From: Bradyrhizobium macuxiense
Lineage (GTDB): Bacteria > Pseudomonadota > Alphaproteobacteria > Rhizobiales > Xanthobacteraceae
DNA length: 64,000 nucleotides
NCBI RefSeq assembly: GCF_001542415.1
Contig: NZ_LNCU01000040.1
Coordinates: 59,676-123,675, forward strand
Direction of reading: 5' to 3'
The position numbers and the translations under genes were made by a program. Each line of letters opens with the position of its first letter. The stretch's first letter is position 1. A model generated the notes under the pieces. It saw nothing but the letters and a program-made list of their open reading frames with translations. It did not search any database and was not told the DNA's origin. Below, piece by piece: positions 42,920 to 51,843 of this stretch.

Positions 42920-43696
42920 CTAGCCCCACCCTGACGTCAGCCCGCCATCCACCGTGTAGATCACGCCTGATGTATAGCCCGCACGGTCGGACGCCAGGAA
43001 CGCCATGAGGTCGCCGATCTCGCGCGCATGCGCAGGGCGGCCGAGCGGCAGGCCTTTCTGGAATTCCTTGTAGCGGTTCTCGTCGCCGAACTGGTTCTTG
43101 GCGCGGGTCTTGAGCAGCGTGACGTGGCGATCGGTGCCGACCGGGCCGGGATTGATGCCGACCACGCGGATGTTGTCGGCCAGGCTCTTGCCGCCGAGCG
43201 CGCGGGTGAAGGACATCAGCGCCGCATTGCCGGCGCTGCCGCAGATGTAATTGGCGTCGAACTTCTCGCCGGCGGCGCCGATATCGTTGACGATGACGCC
43301 GCCACCGCGCGCTTTCATCTGGGCATAGATCGCGCGCGTGAGATTGATGTAGCCGAACACCTTCAGCTCCCAGGCGTGACGCCAGGTCGCCTCGTCGATC
43401 TTGTCGATCGAGCCGCCGGGAATATCGCCGGCATTGTTGACGAGGATGTCGATGTCTGCAGCCTCCTTGGCCAGTCGCGCCAGATCCTCTGACTTGCGCA
43501 GATCGACCACGCTGGTTGCGGCGTCGATCTGATGCGCCGACCGGAGCCGCTCCGCGAGCGCCTTGAGCTGGTCGCCGTTGCGCGCCGCCAGCAGTAGGTG
43601 GGCGCCTTCCTCGGCAAAGGCCTCGGCGGCCGCCGCGCCAATGCCCTTGGAGGCGCCGGTGATCAGGACACGCTTGCCGCGCAGATGCAGATCCAT
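42920..43696 (-). CDS. SDR family oxidoreductase
   Basis: A 258-residue classical short-chain dehydrogenase with TGASKGIGAAAAEAFAEEG (cofactor loop), VNNAGDIPGG, and C-terminal GGLTSGWG. Where the catalytic Tyr-x-x-x-Lys is expected, the sequence reads ANYICGSAGNAAL, giving Tyr without the usual Lys, so activity is uncertain or unusual. The ATG at 43696 is favoured over 43834, whose extra residues look non-coding. Confidence 0.85.
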   Translation of the reverse strand: MDLHLRGKRVLITGASKGIGAAAAEAFAEEGAHLLLAARNGDQLKALAERLRSAHQIDAATSVVDLRKSEDLARLAKEAADIDILVNNAGDIPGGSIDKIDEATWRHAWELKVFGYINLTRAIYAQMKARGGGVIVNDIGAAGEKFDANYICGSAGNAALMSFTRALGGKSLADNIRVVGINPGPVGTDRHVTLLKTRAKNQFGDENRYKEFQKGLPLGRPAHAREIGDLMAFLASDRAGYTSGVIYTVDGGLTSGWG

Positions 43697-43866
43697 GTGA
43701 ATTCTCGCTTGCTGGAGAGGAACGGGATGTCGGCGAATTCGTAAGGGCAGGGTCGCGCGGTGGTCAACACTGCACTGCAGCGTTGCGCTCGCGCGAAGTT
43801 TGGTCCATTGCAGGGCAACCAGGATAGGCGGCATTGCCGGCCGGGCAAATCACAAGGGTGTTCTCG

Positions 43867-44946
43867 ATGAGCAGCGCGAAGAAGCAGTATCGGATTGCGG
43901 TCATTCCCGGCGACGGCATCGGCAAGGAAGTGATGCCCGAGGGGCTGCGCGTCATCGAGACCGCGGCGAAAAAGCACGGTGTCGACGTGAAGTTCGACCA
44001 TTTCGACTTCGCCTCCTACGACTACTACGAGAAGCACGGCGAAATGATGCCGGCCGACTGGAAGGACAAGATAGGCAAGCATGATGCGATCTATTTCGGC
44101 GCGGTCGGCTGGCCGGCCAAGATCCCGGATCACGTCTCGCTGTGGGGCTCGCTGATCAAGTTCCGCCGCGAGTTCGACCAGTACGTCAACCTGCGCCCGG
44201 TGCGGCTGATGCCCGGCGTACCGTCGCCGCTTGCGGGCCGCAAGCCCGGCGATATCGATTTCTGGGTGGTGCGCGAGAACACGGAGGGTGAATACTCCTC
44301 GGTCGGCGGCCGCATGTTCCCGGACACCGACCGCGAATTCGTGACGCAGCAGACGGTGATGACCCGCACCGGCGTTGACCGCATCCTGAAATTCGCGTTC
44401 GATCTGGCGCAGTCGCGGCCGAAGAAGCATTTGACCTCGGCGACCAAGTCGAACGGCATCTCCATCACCATGCCCTACTGGGACGAGCGCGTGGAGGCGA
44501 TGGCCAAGAAATATCCCGGCGTGAAGTGGGACAAGTACCACATCGATATCCTGACCGCGAACTTCGTGCTGCATCCGGATTGGTTCGACGTCGTGGTCGG
44601 CTCCAATTTGTTCGGCGATATCCTCTCCGATCTCGGCCCGGCCTGCACCGGCACCATCGGCATCGCGCCGTCCGGCAATATCAATCCGGAAGGCGATTTT
44701 CCGTCAGTCTTCGAGCCGGTGCACGGCTCGGCGCCTGACATCGCAGGGCAGGGCATCGCCAACCCGATCGGCATGATCTGGTCGGGCGCGATGATGCTGG
44801 AGCATCTCGGCGAGAAGCAGGCGGCAGACGCCATCGTCGGTGCCATCGAGCGCACGCTCGGCGAACGCACGCTGCGGACGCGCGACCTCGGCGGCAATGC
44901 GGATACGACAGCATGCGGCAAGGCGGTCGCGGAGATGGTGGATTGA
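43867..44946 (+). CDS. Tartrate/D-malate dehydrogenase family protein
   Basis: A 359-residue decarboxylating dehydrogenase of the isocitrate/isopropylmalate family. IAVIPGDGIGKEVMPEGLRV, the substrate loop FRREFDQYVNLRPVRLMPGV, and NLFGDILSDLGP (metal aspartates) with EPVHGSAPDIAGQGIANPIG are clear. FWVVRENTEGEYSSVGGR is typical of tartrate dehydrogenase and DmlA/TtuC rather than LeuB. It oxidises tartrate, D-malate or similar acids with NAD. Confidence 0.9.
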   Translation: MSSAKKQYRIAVIPGDGIGKEVMPEGLRVIETAAKKHGVDVKFDHFDFASYDYYEKHGEMMPADWKDKIGKHDAIYFGAVGWPAKIPDHVSLWGSLIKFRREFDQYVNLRPVRLMPGVPSPLAGRKPGDIDFWVVRENTEGEYSSVGGRMFPDTDREFVTQQTVMTRTGVDRILKFAFDLAQSRPKKHLTSATKSNGISITMPYWDERVEAMAKKYPGVKWDKYHIDILTANFVLHPDWFDVVVGSNLFGDILSDLGPACTGTIGIAPSGNINPEGDFPSVFEPVHGSAPDIAGQGIANPIGMIWSGAMMLEHLGEKQAADAIVGAIERTLGERTLRTRDLGGNADTTACGKAVAEMVD

Positions 44947-44952
44947 TCGATC

Positions 44953-45170
44953 TTACCCTCTCCCTTGTGGGGTAGCTCGTCGCCCAACCCGTGCTGTCGT
45001 CCCTGCGAAAGCAGGGACCCATCACCACAGGATCTTGTCGTCATAGCTCGCTGTGGCCCCAGCCTTCGTGACAACGTTTAGCGGTGGTTATGGGTCCCGG
45101 CTCGCGCGGAGCCTGTCATCGGGCGGCGCTGCGCGCCGACCCGTTGGCTTGGCCGGGACGACGGCGGAGA
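44953..45170. repeat. Intergenic repeat with long inverted arms
   Basis: GGGACCCATCACCAC (45014-45028) pairs with GTGGTTATGGGTCCC (45084-45098) with one mismatch. A nested CCCTGCGAAAGCAGGG hairpin lies at 45001-45016. It sits between two convergent genes. Confidence 0.65.
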
Positions 45171-46082
45171 TTATCCCCTCGCGATCCTGCGGCAATGCTC
45201 CCATGCCGCGTGGATCAAATTCTCGCTCGCCTCGGGTGTGCGGAACGCCGAATGCGCCGACAGCGTCACGTTGGGGATCCTCGTCAGCGGGTGATCCTTC
45301 GGCAGCGGCTCGATGTTGAAGACGTCGAGGCCGGCGTGGCGGATGTGGCCCGACTTCAGCGCGTCGATCATCGCCTGCTCGTCGACGATCGCGGCGCGCG
45401 CGGTGTTCACCAGGATCACGCCCCGCTTCATCTTCGAGATTGTCTCGCGCGTGATCAGGCCGCGGGTCTCGTCGTTGAGCAGCAGATGGATCGAGACCAC
45501 GTCGCTCCGCGCCAGCACCGTGTCGAGATCGACGAACTCGACGCCGGGATAGGTCTTCGGTGACCGGTTCCAGGCGATCACCTCCATGCCGCTGCCGAGC
45601 GCGATGCGGGCGACTTCGGCTGCGATGCCGCCGAAGCCAACGAGGCCGAGCGTCTTGCCGGTGAGCTGCATGCCGTCCTCGCGCAGCCAATTGCCGGCAC
45701 GCATCTCGCGGTCCATCTGCGCGATTACGCGCGCCGACGACCACATCAGCGCGATCGCGGATTCCGCAACCGCGGTGTCGCCATAGCCCTTGATCAGGTG
45801 CACGGAGATGCCGAGCTCGGCGAGCTCCTCCGGGTTCATGTAGCTGCGCGCGCCGGTGCCGAGGAACACGACGTGCTTCAATCCGGCGCACTTTTTGGCG
45901 ACGTCGGTCGGCAGCGCAGTGTGGTCGATGATCGCGATCTCCGCGCCGTCGAGCACCGCCGGATAGTCCTCGGGCTTGATGTCGGGATTGCGGTTGATCC
46001 TCACCTTGGGATCGCCGGGCCTTTCCAGCCGCTCCGTGATCACAGCGAGCGATTCATTGGCGTCGACAAACACTCCGCGCAC
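45171..46082 (-). CDS. D-isomer-specific 2-hydroxyacid dehydrogenase
   Basis: The start chosen is a GTG at 46082 with a GGAGG 5 bp before it, giving 303 residues; the longer frame from 46172 lies in the upstream gene. The NAD-binding GFGGIAAEVARIA motif and catalytic Arg (NTARAAIVDE), Glu (DVFNIEPLP) and His (LSAHSAFRTPEA) are present. The substrate is unknown. It follows the N-carbamoyl amidohydrolase gene by 26 bp, probably in one transcript. Confidence 0.88.
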   Translation of the reverse strand: MRGVFVDANESLAVITERLERPGDPKVRINRNPDIKPEDYPAVLDGAEIAIIDHTALPTDVAKKCAGLKHVVFLGTGARSYMNPEELAELGISVHLIKGYGDTAVAESAIALMWSSARVIAQMDREMRAGNWLREDGMQLTGKTLGLVGFGGIAAEVARIALGSGMEVIAWNRSPKTYPGVEFVDLDTVLARSDVVSIHLLLNDETRGLITRETISKMKRGVILVNTARAAIVDEQAMIDALKSGHIRHAGLDVFNIEPLPKDHPLTRIPNVTLSAHSAFRTPEASENLIHAAWEHCRRIARG

Positions 46083-46108
46083 GAAAGCCTCCGTAGCTGA
46101 AGGAAGGA

Positions 46109-47359
46109 TCAGGATGCGACGCCGGCGAGCGCCAGCACCGTGTGCATCAGGACGTTTGCGCCGGCCGCGCAATCGCTCTGCGTCGCGTCCTCCAGCTCGT
46201 TGTGGCTGATGCCGTCCTTGCAGGGCACGAACACCATCGCGGCCGGCATCACGGTGTTGAGGTTGCAGGCGTCGTGGCCGGCGCCGGAGGTGATGCGTCG
46301 GTGCGGGTAGCCAAGCTGCGTCGCGGCGTTCTCGACCGCATCGACCAGTTTGGGATCGAAATGCGTCGGCGCCTTGCGCCAGACCAGATCGAGTTGTACG
46401 TCGACCTTGCGCCGTGTCGCTATCTCAGCAACCGCGGCACGCAGATCGCGGTCCAGCGCATCCATGATCGCGGCATCGGCGCTGCGGCAATCGACGGTGA
46501 AGGCGATCTCGCCGGGGATGACGTTGCGCGAGGGCGCCGCAATCACGGCCTCGCCGATGGTGCCGACCGCCTTCGGCCCATGCTTCTTTGCGATGCTTTC
46601 CATCGCCAGCACGATCTCCGACAGCGTCGCCAGCGCATCGCGGCGCAGCGGCATCGGGGTCGAGCCCGCATGGCTCTCGAAGCCGGTGATCTTGCCGTCG
46701 TACCACAGCACGCCCTGGCCGGAATCGACCACGCCGATGGTCTTGTTCTCGGCCTCCAGGATCGGGCCCTGCTCGATATGCAGCTCGACGAAGCTGGTGA
46801 ATTTCTGGCGGCCGACCGGGGCGTCGCCGCGATAACCGATCGTGTCCAGCGCCTGCGCCACCGTGATCCCCTCGGCATCCCTGCGCGACAAAATGTCGTC
46901 GGTGGTGAAATCGCCGACATAGGCCGCCGAGGCCATCATCGCCGGCGCAAACCGCGAGCCTTCCTCGTTGGTCCAGTTGCAGATGCAGATCGGCAGCTCG
47001 GTTTCGATCCCCGCATCGTTCAGCGTGCGCACCATTTCGAGCGCAGCGAGCGTGCCGAGCACGCCGTCATATTTGCCGCCGGTCGGCTGGGTGTCGAGAT
47101 GCGAGCCGACGCCGATCGGCGGCTTCGACATGTCCCTTCCTTTCCTCAACCCGAACATCGAACCGAGCGCATCGACCTGAACCTCGAGGCCGGCGTCTTC
47201 GCATGCCTTGCGGAACCAGTCGCGCACCTGCTTGTCTTCGGCGCTCAACGTCAGCCGCCGCACGCCGCCCTTCGGCGTCGCACCGAACTTCGCGGTGTCA
47301 TGGATGGTGCCCCAGAGGCGGGCGGAATCGATCTGCAGGTTGGTGGCGGCTCGGCTCAT
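46109..47359 (-). CDS. N-carbamoyl-L-amino-acid hydrolase / Zn-dependent M20 amidohydrolase
   Basis: A 416-residue M20 peptidase-family enzyme. Metal-binding residues appear in GVGSHLDTQPTGGKYDGVLG, CNWTNEEGSRFAP and SGAGHDACNLNTVMP. The subfamily includes N-carbamoyl-L-amino-acid hydrolases, allantoate amidohydrolase and beta-ureidopropionase; sequence alone does not choose between them. It is the first gene of a two-gene unit with the 2-hydroxyacid dehydrogenase. Confidence 0.88.
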   Translation of the reverse strand: MSRAATNLQIDSARLWGTIHDTAKFGATPKGGVRRLTLSAEDKQVRDWFRKACEDAGLEVQVDALGSMFGLRKGRDMSKPPIGVGSHLDTQPTGGKYDGVLGTLAALEMVRTLNDAGIETELPICICNWTNEEGSRFAPAMMASAAYVGDFTTDDILSRRDAEGITVAQALDTIGYRGDAPVGRQKFTSFVELHIEQGPILEAENKTIGVVDSGQGVLWYDGKITGFESHAGSTPMPLRRDALATLSEIVLAMESIAKKHGPKAVGTIGEAVIAAPSRNVIPGEIAFTVDCRSADAAIMDALDRDLRAAVAEIATRRKVDVQLDLVWRKAPTHFDPKLVDAVENAATQLGYPHRRITSGAGHDACNLNTVMPAAMVFVPCKDGISHNELEDATQSDCAAGANVLMHTVLALAGVAS

Positions 47360-47379
47360 GCGGTCAGTCCATTTCAGGT

Positions 47380-47460
47380 GTCATTCCGGGGCGATGCGCC
47401 AGCATCGAACCCGGAATCTCGAGATTCCGGGTTCGGCTCTTCGAGCCGCCCCGGAATGAC
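47380..47460. repeat. Intergenic repeat with a 28-bp perfect palindrome
   Basis: GTCATTCC and GGAATGAC ends enclose a perfect 28-bp palindrome (14 bp arms 47407-47420 and 47421-47434, containing GAACCCGGAATCTC). A shorter member is at 11818-11857. Confidence 0.8.
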
Positions 47461-47481
47461 AGTTCATCTCCGGCTCTCGTT

Positions 47482-48408
47482 TCAATGGCGCGCCGTTTCG
47501 ACCTCGTCAACCACGACGCGCGCTTGTGCGATCTGCTCTGCGAGATTGGCGACACGCTCGATCGCCACGGCATCGGGGGAGGCGAGCCAGCTTGCGGTGA
47601 AGGTGAGGGGCGGCAGCTTGAGGTCGGTATCGAGCAGTTGCAGGCGTCCGTCGGCAAGCTCGTTCTCGACGATCGCCGACGGGATCACGGCGATGCCGAG
47701 ACCTTCATTGGCCATGTGGATCACGGTCGCGAGCGACGTAGAGGCGTGCAGGCGGATCGGCGGCAGATCCGGCGTGTTGAACAGCGCGCGCACGGTCTCG
47801 TAGGGCTGGGTCTTGCGCGGAAAGGTGATGATCGGAAACCGCGCCAGGTCCTGCCGCGCCACCGGGCCGTCGCCGAGGCCAAGCGCCGGGCTCGCCAGGA
47901 AGCCGATCGGGTAATCGCACAGCACGCGGTTGTGCGCGCCGGAGGCCGAGACCGGCCCAAGGACGAACGCAAGTTCGATCTCCTGCGCCAGCAGCCGGGC
48001 CGTCAAATTCGGCGTGATATCGACCTCGATCTCCAGCGACAGGTTCGGATAGACCTCGTTCACGCTCTTGACCAGCCGCGGCAGCCAGGTGTGCACGATG
48101 GTCTCCGCGACGCCGAGGCGGAGCGCGCCACGCATCGCCGAACGGTCGCCGACCTCAGCCATCATCTCCGAGCGCAACCCGATCAGCTTCTCGGCGTAGA
48201 CCATCATCTGCCGTCCGCTCGGCGTGGGCGAGGCCACCCGATGGTCGCGGTTCAACAGCTTGACCCCCATCTCACGCTCGAGTTGTGCAATGCGCTGGGA
48301 AATCGCCGGCTGTGTGGTGTTGAGCCGCTGGGCGGCGCCGCGGAAGCTGCCGAGCTTGACGACCCAGAGGAAAGTTTCGATCGAGCGGAAGTCCGTCATT
48401 GGAAGCAT
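47482..48408 (-). CDS. LysR family transcriptional regulator
   Basis: A 308-residue regulator. The N-terminal helix-turn-helix is FLWVVKLGSFRGAAQRLNTTQPAISQRIAQLEREMG; the rest is a substrate-binding effector domain. The ATG at 48408 is preferred because GGAA is correctly placed; a TTG at 48429 and an ATG at 48399 are alternatives. It is divergent from the DUF1445 gene with a strong dyad between, the standard LysR arrangement. Confidence 0.92.
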   Translation of the reverse strand: MLPMTDFRSIETFLWVVKLGSFRGAAQRLNTTQPAISQRIAQLEREMGVKLLNRDHRVASPTPSGRQMMVYAEKLIGLRSEMMAEVGDRSAMRGALRLGVAETIVHTWLPRLVKSVNEVYPNLSLEIEVDITPNLTARLLAQEIELAFVLGPVSASGAHNRVLCDYPIGFLASPALGLGDGPVARQDLARFPIITFPRKTQPYETVRALFNTPDLPPIRLHASTSLATVIHMANEGLGIAVIPSAIVENELADGRLQLLDTDLKLPPLTFTASWLASPDAVAIERVANLAEQIAQARVVVDEVETARH

Positions 48409-48414
48409 TTTTCC

Positions 48415-48439
48415 AATCGATAAATCCAAATTATCGATT
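48415..48439. promoter_or_regulatory. LysR-type binding site (T-N11-A dyad)
   Basis: AATCGATAA (48415-48423), a 7-bp spacer and TTATCGATT (48431-48439) form a perfect 9-bp inverted repeat between the divergent lysR and hydro-lyase genes. It fits the T-N11-A recognition rule of LysR regulators and is close to the LysR start, so autoregulation is likely. Confidence 0.75.
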
Positions 48440-48519
48440 TTGATTAGAAAGGACGATTAGACATTATATCATGCTTGGTGTTGGCTTGTCCTTGTCGAGA
48501 TTATGGGCAGGAGGCTCCC

Positions 48520-49335
48520 ATGACTGTTTTTGCGGCAGCGCAGCGATCTCAGGGGGAGACGGTGCTTCCAAGCGTTGAGGCGCGGCGGGCCTGCCGCAAC
48601 GGCATGGCCTCGACCACCGCCGGCGTCGCCAATGGCTTCGTCCAGGGCAATCTCGCGATCCTGCCGGAGAAGCTGGCCGGCGCCTTCCACCGCTTCTGCC
48701 AGCTCAATCCCAAGCCGTGCCCGATCATCGGCATGTCCGATGTCGGCGACCCCAGCATACCGGCGCTCGGCCTCGACCTCGACATCCGGACCGACGTGCC
48801 GCGCTATCGCGTCTGGCGCGACGGCGAGGTGGCCGACGAGCCGACCGACATCATGAAATACTGGCGTGACGATCTGGTTTCCTTCGTGCTCGGCTGCTCG
48901 TTCTCGTTCGAAGAGGCGTTGATGGACGAGGGGCTGCCGATCCGTCACATCGAGCACAATGTGCGGGTGCCGATGTACCGCACCAATATCGCCTGCAGCC
49001 CGTCCGGCCCGTTCGCCGGCCCCATGGTGGTCTCAATGCGTCCGTTCAAGCCGGCACACGCAATCCGCGCGGTGCAGATTACCTCGCGCTTCCCGTCGGT
49101 GCACGGCGCGCCGGTTCACCTCGGCCATCCGCATTCGATCGGCATCAAGGACATCGCGAAGCCCGATTACGGCGATCCGGTGCCAGTCGCTGCCGACGAG
49201 ATCCCGGTGTTCTGGGCCTGCGGCGTGACGCCGCAAGCGGTGATTGCCAACGCGAGATTGCCGTTCGCGATCACGCACGCGCCTGGACTGATGCTTGTGA
49301 CCGATCTCAGGAACAAGCAGCTCGCTGTGCTCTGA
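48520..49335 (+). CDS. DUF1445 putative hydro-lyase (D-glutamate cyclase-like)
   Basis: A 271-residue protein that starts at the ATG at 48520 behind AGGAGG. Conserved stretches such as [47 protein letters not shown] and [10 protein letters not shown] identify the DUF1445/YcsI family. Known members include a D-glutamate cyclase; others are annotated as hydro-lyases. It is the first gene of the LysR-linked unit leading to an ABC transporter. Confidence 0.9.
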   Translation: MTVFAAAQRSQGETVLPSVEARRACRNGMASTTAGVANGFVQGNLAILPEKLAGAFHRFCQLNPKPCPIIGMSDVGDPSIPALGLDLDIRTDVPRYRVWRDGEVADEPTDIMKYWRDDLVSFVLGCSFSFEEALMDEGLPIRHIEHNVRVPMYRTNIACSPSGPFAGPMVVSMRPFKPAHAIRAVQITSRFPSVHGAPVHLGHPHSIGIKDIAKPDYGDPVPVAADEIPVFWACGVTPQAVIANARLPFAITHAPGLMLVTDLRNKQLAVL

Positions 49336-49424
49336 ATAGGCAATTCGTGCAATTCATTGAGGCTTTACCGCGCGCTACAAGCACTTCATCGATAAAAACG
49401 AAATGACCTAAAGGGAATTGGGAA

Positions 49425-50672
49425 ATGACGATCTCTCGCCGTAACGTATTGCTCGGTGCCACCGCCGCCGCGGCGCTCGGTCCGATGGCCGCACGCGCGC
49501 AGGCCAGCGAGGTGGCGATCGGCGTCATCTACCCGCTGTCCGGGTCCAGCGCCCAGATCGGCGTCGATGCGCAGCGCGCGTTCGAGACCGCGGCCGACAT
49601 CATCAATAAGAACTATGATTTCGCATTGCCGCTGGCCAAGGGCGAAGGTCTGCCCGGCCTCGGCGGCGCAAAGGTCAAACTCGTGTTCGCCGACCACCAG
49701 GCCGACCCGCAGAAGGGCCGCGCTGAAGCCGAGCGCCTTATCACGCAGGACAAGGTGTGCGCCGTGATCGGCACCTATCAGAGCGCGGTCGCCGTTACCG
49801 TCAGCCAGATCTGCGAGCGCTACCAGATTCCGTTCATCTCGGCCGACAACTCCTCGCCGAGCCTGCATCGCCGCGGCCTGAAGTACTATTTCCGCGCAGC
49901 CCCGCATGACGAGATGTTCTCGACCGCGATGTTCGACTTCTTCGATGCGATGAAGAAGAAGGGCCAGAAGATCAAGACGCTGTCGCTGTTCCACGAGGAC
50001 ACCATCTTCGGCACCGATTCGGCCAACTCACAGCTCAAGCTCGCCAGTGAGCGCGGCTACAAGGTCGTCGCCGACATCAAATATCGCGCGAACTCGCCGT
50101 CGCTGACCGCCGAGGTGCAGCAGCTCAAGGCCGCGAATGCCGACGTGTTGATGCCGTCGAGCTACACCACCGATGCAATCCTGCTGGTGAAGACCATGGC
50201 CGAACTCGGCTACAAGCCGAAGAACATCGTGGCGCAGGACGCCGGCTTCTCGGAAAAGGCCACCTATGACGCCGTCGGCGACAAGCTCGAGGGCGTGATC
50301 TCGCGCGGCAGCTTCTCGCTCGACCTGGCTCAGAAACGTCCGATGGTCGGTCTCATCAACGAGATGTATCGCGCCAAGTCCGGCAAGGATTTCAACGACT
50401 ATTCGTCGCGCCAGTTCATGGGCCTGATCGTGATGGCCGATGCGATCAACCGCGCCAAGTCGACCGACGGCGAGAAGATTCGCGAGGCGCTGGCCGCGAC
50501 CGACATGCCGGGCGATGTGACCATCATGCCGTGGAAGCGCGTCAAGTTCGACGAGATGGGGCAGAACAACTTCGCCGATCCGGTGCTGCTGCAGTACGCG
50601 GCGAAGAACTTCGTGACGATCTTCCCGGAACAGGCCGCCGTCTCCGAGGCGATCTGGCCGATGAACAGCTGA
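49425..50672 (+). CDS. ABC transporter substrate-binding protein, branched-chain amino acid type
   Basis: A 415-residue periplasmic binding protein with a twin-arginine-like signal (MTISRRNVLLGATAAAALGP). GVIYPLSGSSAQIGVDAQRAFE and the domain order fit the Liv/Urt-type family that binds amino acids, ureas, amides and other small molecules. The Tat-like signal suggests export folded. It is followed by the permease genes after a repeat-containing gap. Confidence 0.9.
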   Translation: MTISRRNVLLGATAAAALGPMAARAQASEVAIGVIYPLSGSSAQIGVDAQRAFETAADIINKNYDFALPLAKGEGLPGLGGAKVKLVFADHQADPQKGRAEAERLITQDKVCAVIGTYQSAVAVTVSQICERYQIPFISADNSSPSLHRRGLKYYFRAAPHDEMFSTAMFDFFDAMKKKGQKIKTLSLFHEDTIFGTDSANSQLKLASERGYKVVADIKYRANSPSLTAEVQQLKAANADVLMPSSYTTDAILLVKTMAELGYKPKNIVAQDAGFSEKATYDAVGDKLEGVISRGSFSLDLAQKRPMVGLINEMYRAKSGKDFNDYSSRQFMGLIVMADAINRAKSTDGEKIREALAATDMPGDVTIMPWKRVKFDEMGQNNFADPVLLQYAAKNFVTIFPEQAAVSEAIWPMNS

Positions 50673-50693
50673 TCGGCCGGGCGCCAGAGACTT

Positions 50694-50788
50694 CCGTTCC
50701 GATGGAATCGGAACGGAGCTCTGGATTCTTGTTTTGACGCGTTTTCTTCACGCGAACCCGTATCCAGTTCGCTCGAAAACGCTCTAGT
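50694..50788. repeat. Intergenic repeat (RIME-like)
   Basis: A 10-bp perfect hairpin (50694-50703 with 50707-50716) followed by TTTTGACGCGTTTTCTTCACG and GCTCGAAAACGCTCTAG. The segment resembles a rhizobial intergenic mosaic element as I remember it. It lies after the binding-protein gene and may reduce read-through to the permeases. Confidence 0.55.
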
Positions 50789-50843
50789 GGGGGACAGACG
50801 GCGGTGACATCCGACGACACGATTCAGAGTCTCGCATGCTCCG

Positions 50844-50937
50844 CCATTGCGAGCGAAGCGAAGCAATCCATCGCGCCACTAGAAGGAAGAATGGATTGCT
50901 TCGTCGCTTCGCTCCTCGCAATGACGGGAGCTAATCA
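50844..50937. repeat. Intergenic repeat 'ccattgcgagcgaagcg...cgcaatgacgg'
   Basis: Full copy of the family at 14811 and 54326: outer arms ATTGCGAGCGAAGC and GCTTCGCTCCTCGCAATG, inner arms GCAATCCAT and ATGGATTGC. It stands between the binding protein and the first permease gene. Confidence 0.8.
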
Positions 50938-50964
50938 CAACAGCCGGGGCATGGAGTGTCAGCG

Positions 50965-51843
50965 GTGACAGCCGAGACCATTATCCAGAGTCTGGCGAGC
51001 GGCCTGTTGATGGGGCTGCTCTACGGACTGATCGCCGCCGGGCTCGCATTGATCTTCGGATTGATGGACGTCGTGAATTTCGCGCACGGCGAGTTCCTGA
51101 TGATAGCGATGTACGCGACCTTCTTCCTGTTCGCGTACTTCGCGATCGATCCTCTGCTTGCGGCGCCGCTGGTCGCCGCGGCGCTGTTCGTGTTCGGTGC
51201 CGTGGTCTACCTTTTGGTGGTCCGCTTCGCCGTGCGCGCCAAAGCCAATGCCGGCATGGTGCAGATCTTCTCGACCTTCGGTCTGGCGATCGTGATGCGC
51301 GGCCTGGCGCAGTTCTTCTTCACGCCCGACTACCGCAGCGTCACTCACTCCTGGCTGGGCGGGAAGACGGTGTCAGTCGCCGGCATCTATCTGCCGGAGC
51401 CGCAACTGGTCGGAGCGCTGGTCTCGGTCGTCGCCTTCATTGCGCTCTATTTCTTCATCCACCGCACCGATTTCGGCCGCGCGCTCGAGGCGACGCGTGA
51501 GGACGCGGGCGCGGTGGCCCTGGTCGGCATCGACAAGAACAAGGTGTTCGCGCTGGGCTGGGGCCTTGGTGCCGCGCTGGTGGGGCTCGCCGGCGCCATC
51601 ATGGCGATCTTCTTCTACGTCTATCCTGATGTTGGCGCGTCCTTCGCGCTGATTGCCTACGTCACCGTGGCGCTCGGCGGCTTCGGCAGCGTGTTCGGCG
51701 CCTTTGCCGGCGGCATCATCGTCGGCCTGGTGGAAGCGACCACCGCGCTGATCCTGCCGCCGTCGCTGAAATCGGTCGGCATCTATGCCGTCTACCTCTT
51801 GATCGTCTTCATCCGCCCACGCGGCCTGTTCGGATCGATGTGA
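50965..51843 (+). CDS. Branched-chain-type ABC permease LivH
   Basis: About 292 residues with eight or more membrane segments. GLIAAGLALIFGLMDVVNFAHGEFLMIAMY is typical of LivH, as is the cytoplasmic loop near EATREDAGAVALVGIDKNKVFALGWGLGA. The GTG at 50965 has GGAG at a better distance than the GTG at 50956; both are possible. Overlaps livM by TGATG. Confidence 0.92.
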   Translation: MTAETIIQSLASGLLMGLLYGLIAAGLALIFGLMDVVNFAHGEFLMIAMYATFFLFAYFAIDPLLAAPLVAAALFVFGAVVYLLVVRFAVRAKANAGMVQIFSTFGLAIVMRGLAQFFFTPDYRSVTHSWLGGKTVSVAGIYLPEPQLVGALVSVVAFIALYFFIHRTDFGRALEATREDAGAVALVGIDKNKVFALGWGLGAALVGLAGAIMAIFFYVYPDVGASFALIAYVTVALGGFGSVFGAFAGGIIVGLVEATTALILPPSLKSVGIYAVYLLIVFIRPRGLFGSM

